Of a DNA stretch of 64,000 nucleotides, positions 27,375 to 36,459 are shown in pieces. A program made the position numbers and the translations under genes. Origin of the DNA: Thiosocius sp963808165 (GTDB taxonomy: Bacteria > Pseudomonadota > Gammaproteobacteria > Chromatiales > Chromatiaceae); assembly GCA_963808165.1 (NCBI GenBank), contig CAWEET010000021.1, positions 1 through 64,000 on the forward strand. The letters run 5' to 3'. Below the pieces are notes generated by a model. That model did not search any database, had not been told where the DNA came from, and saw only the letters and a list, made by a program, of their open reading frames with translations. Numbering within the stretch: position 1 is the first letter of the stretch; every line of letters starts with the position of its first letter.

Positions 27375-28261
27375 TGCACCTCTCCCGTGCCGCTATCGCG
27401 CCATTCGGCAAGCCCGAGGGCCGCCCCCTGCGGGTCGACGACCACCGCGATCTGACCCTCGCGGATCTCCGGCGAAGGTGCGACCAGGACCCGACCGCCG
27501 GCCTTTTCCACCCTGACGAGGGTGGCGCCGAGATCGGCTACCCGGACATAAGGCAGCCAGTGCGAGGGCTGGTCGTTCTCCTTGACCTGCACGACGCTGG
27601 CACGCGGATACTCGAAAGCGACCAGGTGCCATTCCTCGACACCGTCGATCGTGGCGCTGGGTTTCACCTGATAGCCGCCGATGGGCCGGTAGAAATCCGC
27701 CATACGCTGCGCATCGCCGGCCCACAACTCCATCCAGAACAGGCTGTCTATCGGCGGAAAGGTATCCGGAGGATCACCGCCCTCGGCATGGATCACCGCG
27801 AATACGGCGCCCTCTGGATCGGCAAATACCGCGACCTCGCCGCGTCCGGGCAACGGTTTTGCGGCTAACCTGCTTGCTCCGCCGCCGGCATCCACCTGGC
27901 GTGCGGCCGCGCCGACGTCCGCCACCGACAGCAGGCCCAGCCAGCGTGCCTTGCGCTCGGGTTCGCTTGCGTTCGCGTACTGCACCATGCCGGCGAATCC
28001 GCGTGCCCCTGCGCGGACCAGCAGATAGCGATCCTCTCTCCCCTCGAGAGGATCGAAACGCCAGTCGAATACCTCTTTGTAAAAACGCTCGGACGCTTCG
28101 AGATCGGGGGTCAGTAGATCCATCCATACCCACCGCCCCGGCATATACTGGCCGGTTGCGGAATCTGATATCGCCGGCCAGCGCGGCGCTACCGCGCAGG
28201 CACTCAACACGAGGGACAGCGTCAAGATCAGTGAGGGCCGGAGTAGTCGTTTCTTATTCAA
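27371..28261 (-). CDS. Two-domain VOC (glyoxalase/bleomycin-resistance fold) lipoprotein
   Basis: 296 residues from a TTG start at 28261, chosen because GGAG lies 8 bases upstream and the product then starts MNKKRLLRPSLILTLSLVL with lipobox LSAC. Two VOC modules follow: WVWMDLLTPDLEASERFYKE (about 45-160) and LFWMELWAGDAQRMADFYRP (about 175-290), each with the beta-alpha-beta-beta pattern. Most VOC proteins of this type are cytoplasmic, so the lipoprotein leader is unusual. Metal ligands are not clear, so no substrate is assigned. Confidence 0.8.
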   Translation of the reverse strand: MNKKRLLRPSLILTLSLVLSACAVAPRWPAISDSATGQYMPGRWVWMDLLTPDLEASERFYKEVFDWRFDPLEGREDRYLLVRAGARGFAGMVQYANASEPERKARWLGLLSVADVGAAARQVDAGGGASRLAAKPLPGRGEVAVFADPEGAVFAVIHAEGGDPPDTFPPIDSLFWMELWAGDAQRMADFYRPIGGYQVKPSATIDGVEEWHLVAFEYPRASVVQVKENDQPSHWLPYVRVADLGATLVRVEKAGGRVLVAPSPEIREGQIAVVVDPQGAALGLAEWRDSGTGEVQ

Positions 28262-28362
28262 CTTTATCGCTCCGCGATCAGCCTTCAGGCCTTTTTGCGC
28301 AAGTATAAGCCTCTGGGTGAGCAGTTGCCTGCCGCTGATGCGCCGACCGACATGCCCCACAC

Positions 28363-28788
28363 TCACTCACCATGCACGACGGGCTCGATGTCGACCGGGC
28401 AACTGAGCGAGCGCGCGATCAGGCAGGCGCGATGCGCCTTGGCCACGACGCGCTCGGCCATTGCCTCTGCACCGCTATCGACGGTGATCTGCGGGCGGAT
28501 CAGGATCCGTTTGAAGCGATATCCGGCCTTTGGTTCGTGCTCGAGTTCGCCCTCGGCGGACGACCGGTAGGCCTTGACATCGAGTTGGGAGAGACCGGCG
28601 ATCAGCAGCACATAGTTCGCGAGACAGATCTCCGCACTTGCGACCAGCAGGTGTTCGGGGCTGTAGCGGTCGAGGTCATGCGGGGTGCCGACAGCCAGAT
28701 CCGCATGATCGGCGATCGAGACCAAGCCGTTTGCCGCCTCGCCCTGCCACGCGTAACGGGTTTCATAGTGCATCGGTAATTCGGCCAT
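28363..28788 (-). CDS. OsmC family peroxiredoxin-like protein
   Basis: A 141-residue OsmC/Ohr-fold protein, typically a thiol peroxidase acting on organic hydroperoxides. The start at 28788 follows GAGGAAACAATC. The two redox cysteines are in SAEICLANYVLLIAGLS and AHRACLIARSLSCPVDIEP. The N-terminal HYETRYAWQGEAANG is typical of the YhfA-like branch. It precedes the VOC lipoprotein by about 100 bases on the same strand. Confidence 0.88.
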   Translation of the reverse strand: MAELPMHYETRYAWQGEAANGLVSIADHADLAVGTPHDLDRYSPEHLLVASAEICLANYVLLIAGLSQLDVKAYRSSAEGELEHEPKAGYRFKRILIRPQITVDSGAEAMAERVVAKAHRACLIARSLSCPVDIEPVVHGE

Positions 28789-28965
28789 GATTGTTTCCTC
28801 GTTTTCCTGGTGCCCTGCTGGCGCCACCTGGCTCCCAAGGTTAACGCCGATCCGGGTGCCACCACAAAGCCGTGCCGATCGGGGTGGTTGCCGCAACGCC
28901 CACTATCGCTTTTTGTGTCGACCTGGTGTTTGATTCGGGAACGATCCAACCATGGCGAGGGTACC

Positions 28966-29664
28966 GTGAGAAACGATCCAGCAGATGCCGCAGGCCAACC
29001 GCCTGCTGTCCGGCCGCGCGGGCGCGGTGCAACGTGCAACGCCTGGCATGGTCTGTTTTTCTGGCTGTTGCTCGGCCTGCTGATGGCTGCCGACGCGACG
29101 GCCCGGTCGGGGCTGAGCGGGCAGGAGCTGATCGCCGCGTTGCGCGACGGTGGTTACAGCCTGTACTTCCGGCATGCCGCCACCGACTGGTCGCAGGATG
29201 ATCAGGTGCGACAGGATGGGGATTGGACCAGCTGTGACGGGGCGCACATGCGTCAGTTGTCGGACGCTGGTCGGGAGACGGCGCGCGCCGTGGGCGCAGC
29301 GATCCGCGCGCTGGAAATCCCGGTCGGGGAAGTCCTTGCCAGCCCCTATTGCCGGACGTTGGAGACCGCGCGGCTGATGCGGCTTGGTGCAGTGCAGCCG
29401 ACCACCGAGGTGATCAACATGCGGGTGGCCGACCGATTCGGCGGCACGCAGGCAGTGATCGCCTCGGCCCGGCGCCTGTTGGCCACGGCGCCGGCCGGTG
29501 GCACGAATCGGGTGATCGTGGCACATGGCAACGTGGCCCGCGACGCAACGCCGGTCTACCCGGACGAGGCGGAGGCCGTGATCTTCCGGCCGGATGGGCA
29601 GGGTGGGTTCGACTTTGTCGGGCGCCTGACGCCGGCGCAGTGGTCAGCGCTCGCGGGCAGCTGA
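28966..29664 (+). CDS. Exported histidine phosphatase family protein
   Basis: 232 residues from GTG 28966. A hydrophobic leader GLFFWLLLGLLMAADATARS directs export. The histidine-phosphatase fold carries YFRHAATDWSQDD (RHG replaced by RHA), the second phosphate-pocket arginine in LASPYCRTLETARLM and the catalytic second histidine in RVIVAHGNVARDAT. It is likely an acid phosphatase of the periplasm; the substrate is unknown. It is divergent from osmC. Confidence 0.82.
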   Translation: MRNDPADAAGQPPAVRPRGRGATCNAWHGLFFWLLLGLLMAADATARSGLSGQELIAALRDGGYSLYFRHAATDWSQDDQVRQDGDWTSCDGAHMRQLSDAGRETARAVGAAIRALEIPVGEVLASPYCRTLETARLMRLGAVQPTTEVINMRVADRFGGTQAVIASARRLLATAPAGGTNRVIVAHGNVARDATPVYPDEAEAVIFRPDGQGGFDFVGRLTPAQWSALAGS

Positions 29665-29731
29665 ATGGCGCCGACGTTCGCACTCGTGCAGCGGCATGTC
29701 CGGCCCGCGTATCGAACACGCGGGAGTCCGG

Positions 29732-30433
29732 TTAGCCGGCCGCCATCTCGACAAGCACTTCGCGCGCCTCATTCGCCGATGTGATCGCGCGTGTCAGGGC
29801 GATGCGATACAGGCGGTCCTGTACGCGCAGGTCGATGCCCTCGGCATCGATTCCGACCATCAGCGCGACAGCAGCGGGGTCGGGCAGATCCCGGCCTGCG
29901 AGATAGTGCTGCAGCGCATCCGCATGGTCCCGGTTCATGTGCGCGATGATGCGTGCCTGCGCCTCCCGGTCCAGTGGGTTGGCGCGCACGATCCGGTCGA
30001 CTGAGAACCAGCGCGCCGTGGCGAATCCGCCATTCCAGTGAAAGCGTTTCGCCTCGAATCGATAAAAGCGGAAACCGAGTTGCCTGAAGTACATCTCCGA
30101 GGGTGGAAAGTAGGCGAAGTAGCGCTCTGCATCGTCTGCCTGCGCCAGCGGGACCAGGTCGCCGATCAGGCTGAGCCGGGAACGCTCCTGCACATTGCCG
30201 GCGCCGTGATCGAGCAGGGTCAGGCCGCAGTGCGGATCGGCATCGGCATTCTTCGTGTGTTGCGAGAGATGGCTGAGCAGCAACAGCGGCAGTCCGTCCC
30301 GATCGAGGACATAGGGCACGACCGACCCGAAGGGATAGCCGGTATGCTCCAGGGATTGGGTCGAAAGGACGCCCTGAAACGCCCCTGCCAGGAGTTGCCG
30401 CGCCAGACAGGCCTGTTCGTCACTGTTTTGCAT
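29732..30433 (-). CDS. HugZ-like haem-utilisation / PNPOx-fold protein
   Basis: 233 residues. An N-terminal split-barrel of the pyridoxamine-phosphate-oxidase fold (GVLSTQSLEHTGYPFGSVVP, then PLLLLSHLSQHTKNADADP) is followed by the C-terminal DUF2470-type domain with IIAHMNRDHADALQHYL. This combination is that of HugZ-type haem-binding or haem-degrading proteins. The start at 30433 is the first family-like ATG; the frame stays open to 31429 only as an antisense artefact of the photolyase gene. Confidence 0.86.
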   Translation of the reverse strand: MQNSDEQACLARQLLAGAFQGVLSTQSLEHTGYPFGSVVPYVLDRDGLPLLLLSHLSQHTKNADADPHCGLTLLDHGAGNVQERSRLSLIGDLVPLAQADDAERYFAYFPPSEMYFRQLGFRFYRFEAKRFHWNGGFATARWFSVDRIVRANPLDREAQARIIAHMNRDHADALQHYLAGRDLPDPAAVALMVGIDAEGIDLRVQDRLYRIALTRAITSANEAREVLVEMAAG

Positions 30434-30489
30434 GGCACCAGTGTAGCCGCTGACAACAGGCTTGTGGGGCCGTGAGGCTCCCGTCCCGT

Positions 30490-32025
30490 TCAGCCGGCCA
30501 GGCGTTGCCGCAACACGGTGGCCTGCTGCCTGATCCGGGCCCGCTCTGCCCGCCCCAGGCGCTGCAGCATGCGCCATTGCAGCGCTGCCCTCGGGTGACT
30601 GCTGAAGCGCGCCTCGTGGCGCATCAGAAAGTCCCAGTACAGGGTGATGAACGGACAGGCCTGTGTGCCGCTGGCCTTGTCCGGGGCATAGCGGCAGCCG
30701 GCGCAGTAGTTGCTCATACGCTGGATGTAGCGGCCCGATGCGACATAGGGTTTGGAGCCGAGCAGGCCGCCATCGGCGTGCTGCGACATGCCGATGGTAT
30801 TGGGGGCCTCGACCCACTCGATCGCATCGACATACACCGCCAGATACCATTCGTGCAGCGCGCGCGGCCTGACACCGAGCAGCAGCGCAAACAGGCCGGT
30901 GACCATCAGTCGCTGAATGTGGTGAGCATAGCCGTGCGCGAGGGTCTGCTCGATCACAGCGCGCAGGCAGGCCATATCCGTATCGCCGCTCCAGTAGAAA
31001 CCAGGCAGCGCTTGCTGCGCATCGAGGGTGTTGCGCTCGATGCAGCCGGGCATCTCGCTCCAGTAGACGCCCCGAACGTACTCGCGCCAACCAAGGATCT
31101 GACGCACGAAGCCCTCCACCGATGGCAGTGGCACGGCGCCCTCTCGATGGGCCTCCAGTGCGCGTTCGACGACCTCTCGCGGGCTGAGCAGTTTCAAGTT
31201 GAGCGCCGCGGACAGCGCCGAGTGATACAGCAGTGGTTCGCCGTCCCACATCGCGTCCTGGAAGGGTCCGAAAGCCTGAAGCCGGTGGGCAACGAAGTCG
31301 TCGAGCGCATCGAGTGCCTGTTCGCGGGTGACAGGCCAGGCGAATCCGGATAGCTGGCCCGGGTTGTCCGGGAGCAGCCGCTCGACGCTGGCCAGCACGT
31401 CGCGGGTCAGCGCATCGGGTGCGAAACACACCTTGACGGGAAGCATACCCGGGCCCTTGCGGCCGAAGGGTTTGCGGTTTCGCCGGTCATAGTTCCACTC
31501 GCCTCCCGTCGGTTTGCCGTCGTCCATCAGTATCGAGTGACGCTTGCGCATGTGCCGATAGAAGTGTTCCATGAGCAGCGTGCGCCGGCCCGTGCGCCAC
31601 GCAGCGAATGCGTCGCGGCTGCAGTAGAAGTGGCCGTCGGGCATTATCTCTCGGGGCAGCCCGGCGAGATCGCAGGCCCGGTCGATCTCCTGCTGTACAC
31701 CGAACTCGGCGGCTTCGACCATGCTCAGCATCTCGGGCCGGAGGCCATCGATCGCGTGCTTGAGTGCGCAGCTGAAGTTGTCTGATTCCGGGCTGTCGAT
31801 CTGGTAGTAGTCGACCGTGAAACCCTGGTCGCGGAGCCAGCCGGCGTGGTGACGCATCGCGGCGAAGAACAGGGCGCTGCGCGCCTTGTGCGACCGGATT
31901 CGCCGCGACTCGCTGCGTGCCTCGATCATCAGCACCCGGTCGTGCTCCGGGCTGGCCCCGTCGAGCACGGCGGAGTACCGGTCGAGCTGGTCGCCCAGGA
32001 CCAGCAGCAACTTGCGGCAAGTCAC
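30490..32025 (-). CDS. FeS-type (6-4) photolyase / cryptochrome, PhrB-like
   Basis: A 511-residue flavoprotein of the prokaryotic FeS-BCP group, whose Agrobacterium member PhrB repairs (6-4) photoproducts. The N-terminal antenna domain starts RKLLLVLGDQLDRYSAVLDG. FAD-binding segments include GGEWNYDRRNRKPFG and ILGWREYVRGVYWSEMPG. Four cysteines match the cluster ligands: one in EMPGCIERN, two in NYCAGCRYAP and one in GTQACPFITLYWDFL. The GTG at 32025 overlaps the upstream photolyase stop as GTGA, which fixes the start and implies coupling. With its neighbour broken, it may be the only working photolyase here. Confidence 0.92.
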   Translation of the reverse strand: MTCRKLLLVLGDQLDRYSAVLDGASPEHDRVLMIEARSESRRIRSHKARSALFFAAMRHHAGWLRDQGFTVDYYQIDSPESDNFSCALKHAIDGLRPEMLSMVEAAEFGVQQEIDRACDLAGLPREIMPDGHFYCSRDAFAAWRTGRRTLLMEHFYRHMRKRHSILMDDGKPTGGEWNYDRRNRKPFGRKGPGMLPVKVCFAPDALTRDVLASVERLLPDNPGQLSGFAWPVTREQALDALDDFVAHRLQAFGPFQDAMWDGEPLLYHSALSAALNLKLLSPREVVERALEAHREGAVPLPSVEGFVRQILGWREYVRGVYWSEMPGCIERNTLDAQQALPGFYWSGDTDMACLRAVIEQTLAHGYAHHIQRLMVTGLFALLLGVRPRALHEWYLAVYVDAIEWVEAPNTIGMSQHADGGLLGSKPYVASGRYIQRMSNYCAGCRYAPDKASGTQACPFITLYWDFLMRHEARFSSHPRAALQWRMLQRLGRAERARIRQQATVLRQRLAG

Positions 32026-33557
32026 GTTGCCGGACGCCGCGTGCTGCGCTTGCGGCTGCCGTGTCGTTCGTAGATCGCCCGGCTCTCGCTGCGCGCCGCG
32101 GGGCCGCGACGGGCCTGCTGGATCCGCTGCCGCGCCAGGCGTGCGGCCGCCTCGTGGTCCACCAGCGGTGCCGGGTAATCGGTTTCGATGCGCACGCCAC
32201 GGCGCCGCTGCTCGGCTGCCGGCATCTTCCACGGTGCGTGTATCCATCGGCTGTCCACACGGGTCAGTTCGGGGACCCAGGTGCGGATGAACACGCCGTC
32301 GGGGTCGTGATCGTGCGACTGCTTGATGGGATTGTAGATGCGCAGCGTATTGATCCCGGTCGTACCCGACTGCATCTGTATCTGGGACCAGTGAATGCCA
32401 GGTTCGTAATCGACGAACTGTCGGGCCAGGTGCAGCGCCGGTTCACGCCAATGCAGCCACAGCTGGTAGCTGGCCACCGAGGTGAGCATCGCGCGCATTC
32501 GGAAGTTGATCCAGCCGCCGTGTGCCAGCGCGCGCATGCAGGCGTCGACGAACGGCCAGCCGGTCTGGCCGGCGGACCATGCCGCCAGCCGCGCAGCATC
32601 GGTATCGATTGCACGCAGGCCGTCGGTCGCGCGCTGCAGGTTTTCGAACTCCATGCGCGGCTCGTTCTCGATCTTCTGGATGAAGTGACAGTGCCAGTGC
32701 AGCCGTCCCTCGAAAGAAGCTAACGCCCGTTTCCAGGTCGAGGTGTGGTCGCGTCGCATCCCGCTAATCTGGGCACGGCGCCGTCGCGTCGCATCCCGCT
32801 AATCTGGGCACAGCGCGGTCGCGTCGCCTGGACAAGCTCGCGTATCGACAGAGATCCGTAGGCGAGGTGGGCACTGAGCCGCGAGCAGCTGTTGCCGGCA
32901 GTCAGTGGGCTGGACATCTCCAGCTGGTAGCGCTGGCCGCGTACCTGCAGGAAGCTGTGCAGCGCCTGTTCGGCGCAGGCACGCCCCGCCTTCTGGCGTC
33001 CGGGACAGTCGTCCTGACGCAGGCCTTCGGTCGGCCACTCGGGCAGCGCACCGGTATCCACACCGGTCAGCCGCGGCAGTTGCGGGGCTGCGAACAGCGC
33101 CGCAAGCCATCAATCGTTCCCACTGCTGCGACCAGCGGTCGCGGTCGGTCCGTCCGCGCACCACCCCGTGCTGGCGTACCTGGTGCCAGGGTATCGCGCG
33201 CTCGCGCAGCATCGCGCCGACCGCACGATCGCGGCCGAAGGTCCAGGCGTTGCCGGTCTCCTGGTGCGACCAGACCGAGGCGACCGGGTGCCGCTCGATC
33301 AGTTCTCGCAACACCTCGACCGCATCGCCCCGACGGATCACCAACGGCTGTCCGAGGCCGGCCAGTTCCGCGCGCAGGGACACCAGCCCATCGCGCAGGA
33401 AACCCCAATGGCGCCCGGATGCATCGGGTTGCCGCCACAGCTCCGGTTCGACGATGTACAGCGGAAGCACCGGCCCCTGCGCGGCCGCACGGCTGAGGGG
33501 CTCGTGGTCGCAGATGCGCAGATCGCGTTTGAACCAGACGATCTGCAGCCCGTTCAG
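32022..33557 (-). pseudogene. phr: Classical photolyase (PhrA-type), disrupted by a frameshift and a 35-bp tandem duplication
   Basis: All parts of a DNA photolyase are present in order but in three frames. The N-terminus QIVWFKRDLRICDHEPLSRA, then VLPLYIVEPELWRQPD and TGNAWTFGRD, reads from about 33557. A one-base shift near 33090 leads to LEMSSPLTAGNSCSRLSAHL. A second shift is caused by the repeat at 32748-32827: removing exactly one 35-bp unit restores the frame into RRDHTSTWKRALASFEGRLH, followed by WHCHFIQKIENEPRME, GGWINFRMRAMLTSVASY and YNPIKQSHDHDPDG. The only start at the upstream junction is CTG, overlapping the kinase stop as CTGA. The product as read is non-functional. Confidence 0.82.
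32748..32827. repeat. 35-bp tandem repeat, about 2.3 copies, inside the photolyase gene
   Basis: Two successive 35-bp units start at 32748 and 32783, and a partial third (10 bases, GTCGCGTCGC) at 32818. The first 29 bases are identical between the two units; two differences lie in the last 6. Because 35 is not a multiple of three, the extra unit shifts the photolyase frame; a single unit would be in frame. Confidence 0.9.
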
Positions 33558-34906
33558 GCCGCACCCTGCTGGGCGTTGATCGCATGCCGGCGCTCTGTGT
33601 GCGCGAGGTAAGGGGCGGCCAGCGCCCGCACATCGACCACGGCCCTGAGTCGTGCGAGCAGCAGATACAGCCCGCCCAGTTTGCGGTGCAGGTAGAGCAC
33701 CTCGGTTGGTGGCAGGCGACCGAACCCGTCGCGCAGGCGCATCTCGAGCAGCGCGTCGCTCATGCGCTGGGCCATGTCGGATCCGCCGAACACGAAGGGC
33801 TGCGCGGCGCGCAGCGGTTCGGTGGCGGTGCGCAACAGACCAACCACACTGCGCCGATAGCCGGCCGGGTCGCGATCCGCCAGATATCCTACCCTGGCAG
33901 CCGCGTCGGCCAGATCATGGTCGCTGCCGCCGCTGCATGCGGCCAATAAACTGCACAGCGCCGAACGGCTCGCCTGCGGATAGTCGCGGGTGGCGCCGAA
34001 ATCCAGCAACTGAATCCGGTTCGACTCAGGCGCATACAGATAGTTGGCGAAATTCGGGTCGGTCTGGACCAGGCCCCAGTCGAACACCTCGCGCAACGCC
34101 AGTTCGGTCAGCGAGGCCGCCACCGAGTTGCGCAGCGCAGACGGCTGGTCGGCGAGTTGCTCGATCGGGCGCCCGTCGAGAAACTGCATCGTCAGTATGT
34201 CCCTGGTACAGAGGGCGTCGATCGCCTCGGGCGCTTCGAAGCGGTTGTCACCGTCGAGCTTCGCGGCGAAGCGCCGCAGCGACGCCGCCTCCGCCTGATA
34301 GTCGGCCTCCACGTGCAGCTGACGTTTTGCCTCTTCGAGGACCGGGCCGATGTCGAAGTCGTCGGGCAGCAACCGCACCATGCGCAGCAACATGGCGACG
34401 TTGTCGACGTCTGAATCGATGCTCTGGCGGATGCCGGGATACTGAACCTTGATCGCCAGCTGCCGACCGTCCTTCAGGACCGCTTCATGCACCTGCCCGA
34501 TCGAGGCGGCCGCGATCGGCGTGAACAGGAAGCGCGAGAAGTTCGCCTCCCAATCGCGACCCCAACCGTTTTTCAGGACTTCGGCGACCTGGCCTAGCGG
34601 CATCTGGTGGGCATCCTCACGCAGCCGCGCCAGGACCCCGCTCAATTGCGCTGGCAACACCTGCCCGCTGTCCATAGAGATGAGCTGCCCCACCTTCATC
34701 GCTGCGCCGCGCATCTCCGACAGGCCGTCGGCGAGACGCCGTGCATTGGCCGGGGTCAACAGCAGGTCGTTCAATGATGCACGTTCACCTCGTGCGACTC
34801 GGCGGACGCCTTCACCGACCATGCCGCCCGCGATGCCGCCGGCCAGTCTGCCCAACAGCCCCAGCCGACCGGTCCGCGAGCCGGTTACGCGGCGTTCTGA
34901 TGCCAA
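33554..34906 (-). CDS. ABC1/UbiB-family atypical kinase (AarF/ADCK)
   Basis: 450 residues. The family's KxGQ motif is present (GAAMKVGQLISMD), as are the Ala-rich loop PIAAASIGQVHEAVLKDG that replaces the P-loop, the VAIK-type lysine in QLAIKVQYPG, the catalytic-loop block QTDPNFANYLYAP and the metal DFG in IQLLDFGATRDYPQ. Members support ubiquinone synthesis or other quinone and lipid functions. This one sits in a photorepair operon, not next to ubi genes, so its substrate is uncertain. The start ATG at 34906 overlaps the 3' end of the SDR gene by 22 bases. Confidence 0.9.
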   Translation of the reverse strand: MASERRVTGSRTGRLGLLGRLAGGIAGGMVGEGVRRVARGERASLNDLLLTPANARRLADGLSEMRGAAMKVGQLISMDSGQVLPAQLSGVLARLREDAHQMPLGQVAEVLKNGWGRDWEANFSRFLFTPIAAASIGQVHEAVLKDGRQLAIKVQYPGIRQSIDSDVDNVAMLLRMVRLLPDDFDIGPVLEEAKRQLHVEADYQAEAASLRRFAAKLDGDNRFEAPEAIDALCTRDILTMQFLDGRPIEQLADQPSALRNSVAASLTELALREVFDWGLVQTDPNFANYLYAPESNRIQLLDFGATRDYPQASRSALCSLLAACSGGSDHDLADAAARVGYLADRDPAGYRRSVVGLLRTATEPLRAAQPFVFGGSDMAQRMSDALLEMRLRDGFGRLPPTEVLYLHRKLGGLYLLLARLRAVVDVRALAAPYLAHTERRHAINAQQGAA

Positions 34907-35841
34907 GACCGCTTGCCTGCCGGGTTGCTAAGATAGTTGAGCTGCTGGACGTCGAATGACACCGGGTCGATGCCCAGAGAGTGCAATGCCGAGGGCGCAC
35001 AGGTGTTGCCTTCGAGCAACATCTGGAGCTGTTCGCGAGTCACCGGAAAGGCCTCGAAGCGGTCGAGCAGCGTGGCTGCGGTCGCCAACCCCAGTGCCGG
35101 TACCGGGACCTTCAGTTTGCGCCTGCCGCGCACCACCGCCAGACGGTCGATGATCTCGCGCCAGCTAAGGTCTTCCGGGCCGCCCAGGCACAGGGTTCGG
35201 TCGCCCATCGCTGGCGACAGCAGGGCGGAGACAAAGGCCCGGGCGACGTCGCGGACATGCACCGGTGACAGGCGGAACGCGCCGGCTCCGGTCGGCAGCA
35301 GGCCGGGGTAGAACAGCGGGGCCGGCAAGGCCGAATCGACGATGTCACGCATCAGCTGGGTGGCAAACTCCATGCGGCCGCGGGGATCACCGAAGATCAC
35401 CGAGGGTCGGAACACCGTACCTTCGAGGCCGGATGCGGCCAGGTGCTGCTCGGCCAGGTACTTGGTCCGCTGATAGGCTGTGCCATCCGGCTTGACGCCG
35501 TTCGCGCTCATCAAGAGGAAACGCTCCAGTCCGAGTCTCGCGGCGGCGTCCATGATGCGCTTCGGGGCCTCGAGTTGCAGCTCTCTGAAGGTGATGCCGC
35601 GCGCCGGGAACTCGCGCAGGATGCCGATGTTGTAAATGGCCGCGTCGGCTTGGCCCAACACGCGGTCGACCGCGGCGGCGTCAGCCACGTCGCCTGCGAC
35701 GACAGTGCAGTGCTCGGCCTGCGGGACCCGGTGCTCGTGGCCCGGCCGGACCAGCAACACCGGCTGCATATCGGCCTCGATCAGTGCATCGGTGATATGG
35801 CTGCCGACGAAGCCGGTACCTCCAAAGATTGCAATTCGCAT
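34885..35841 (-). CDS. Atypical SDR / NAD(P)-binding protein, NDUFA9-like
   Basis: 318 residues. The N-terminal dinucleotide site MRIAIFGGTGFVGSHITDAL is followed by GDVADAAAVDRVLGQADAAI, the substrate-region LMSANGVKPDGTAYQRTKYL with the Tyr-x3-Lys pair (YQRTK), and VFRPSVIFGDPRGRM. These match the complex-I NDUFA9-like/YfcH-like atypical SDR group. Its ATG overlaps the DCC gene's stop as TGATG. Such genes often accompany UbiB-like kinases and photolyases, suggesting quinone or redox housekeeping in the light-stress operon. Confidence 0.88.
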   Translation of the reverse strand: MRIAIFGGTGFVGSHITDALIEADMQPVLLVRPGHEHRVPQAEHCTVVAGDVADAAAVDRVLGQADAAIYNIGILREFPARGITFRELQLEAPKRIMDAAARLGLERFLLMSANGVKPDGTAYQRTKYLAEQHLAASGLEGTVFRPSVIFGDPRGRMEFATQLMRDIVDSALPAPLFYPGLLPTGAGAFRLSPVHVRDVARAFVSALLSPAMGDRTLCLGGPEDLSWREIIDRLAVVRGRRKLKVPVPALGLATAATLLDRFEAFPVTREQLQMLLEGNTCAPSALHSLGIDPVSFDVQQLNYLSNPAGKRSWHQNAA

Positions 35842-36299
35842 CACGTCTCTCTCAGCCTATTTGTCGGGGAGCCGGATTCTTTCCCGGTGCGTGCGGCGCA
35901 GGTATCGGTGTCGCAGCGGCGCTTCAGGCGCCAGCGTGCGAACCGGCGGTAGGCGTGGTCCAGCAGCGGCGCCAAGTGCAGCAAGCGGATCGCGCGGCCC
36001 AGCCAGCGATAGCCCTGCAGGTGACCCCAGAGCTCAACGAATCCATGCGCGCCCACCTGCCATTCGCCGGCTGCATCGCGCACATGGAAATGCGCCATCG
36101 CGGCGGCGTGCGACACGCCGACTCGCTGCTCGATGTCTGGCGTCTGGGCGATGTCAACCCACGCCAGCCGTTGCGAACCCTCGAGGCGCCGGTAGTGGGC
36201 GATCTCGCGGCGGCACATCGGGCACCCACCGTCGAACAGCACCAACGGCTTTTGCTGCCGTACGCCTGTGTTGCCCATCGTTGTCTGGATACTGCTCAT
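35841..36299 (-). CDS. DCC (DUF393) thiol-disulfide oxidoreductase-like protein
   Basis: 152 residues. The family motif D-x-x-C-x-x-C is clear: PLVLFDGGCPMCRREIAHYR, followed by WVDIAQTPDI. The start at 36299 has GGAG about 10 bases upstream. DCC proteins are small thioredoxin-like proteins of unclear role. This is the first gene of the minus-strand operon continuing through the SDR, UbiB-like kinase and photolyases. Confidence 0.86.
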   Translation of the reverse strand: MSSIQTTMGNTGVRQQKPLVLFDGGCPMCRREIAHYRRLEGSQRLAWVDIAQTPDIEQRVGVSHAAAMAHFHVRDAAGEWQVGAHGFVELWGHLQGYRWLGRAIRLLHLAPLLDHAYRRFARWRLKRRCDTDTCAARTGKESGSPTNRLRET

Positions 36300-36459
36300 C
36301 GCATGCATGCTCCGTGAAGCGAAGTGGCTCCGACCGCGCCGTAAAACTCCAGCGACCCAGGATCGGGCGTGCCGGGTTTGGGTGTGGATCGCCGGTTTAT
36401 CAGCGATAGCCATCTCCACCGCTACGGTTATGCTGCATAGTACAGGAAATGAAATGAAA

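Noticed and set aside
25680..27455. 591-residue open frame on the plus strand
   Set aside because: It is antisense to the cyclase-like sensor gene, has no leader, domain or ribosome site, and its composition (His/Gln/Arg-rich) is that of a GC-rich shadow frame.
30434..31429. Extension of the HugZ-like frame to 565 residues
   Set aside because: The extra part overlaps the FeS photolyase in another frame and is Arg/Ala-rich without any family match; the start at 30433 gives the normal protein.
32740..32830. CRISPR-like repeat array
   Set aside because: There are only 2.3 contiguous units with no spacers; it is a tandem duplication in a coding gene.
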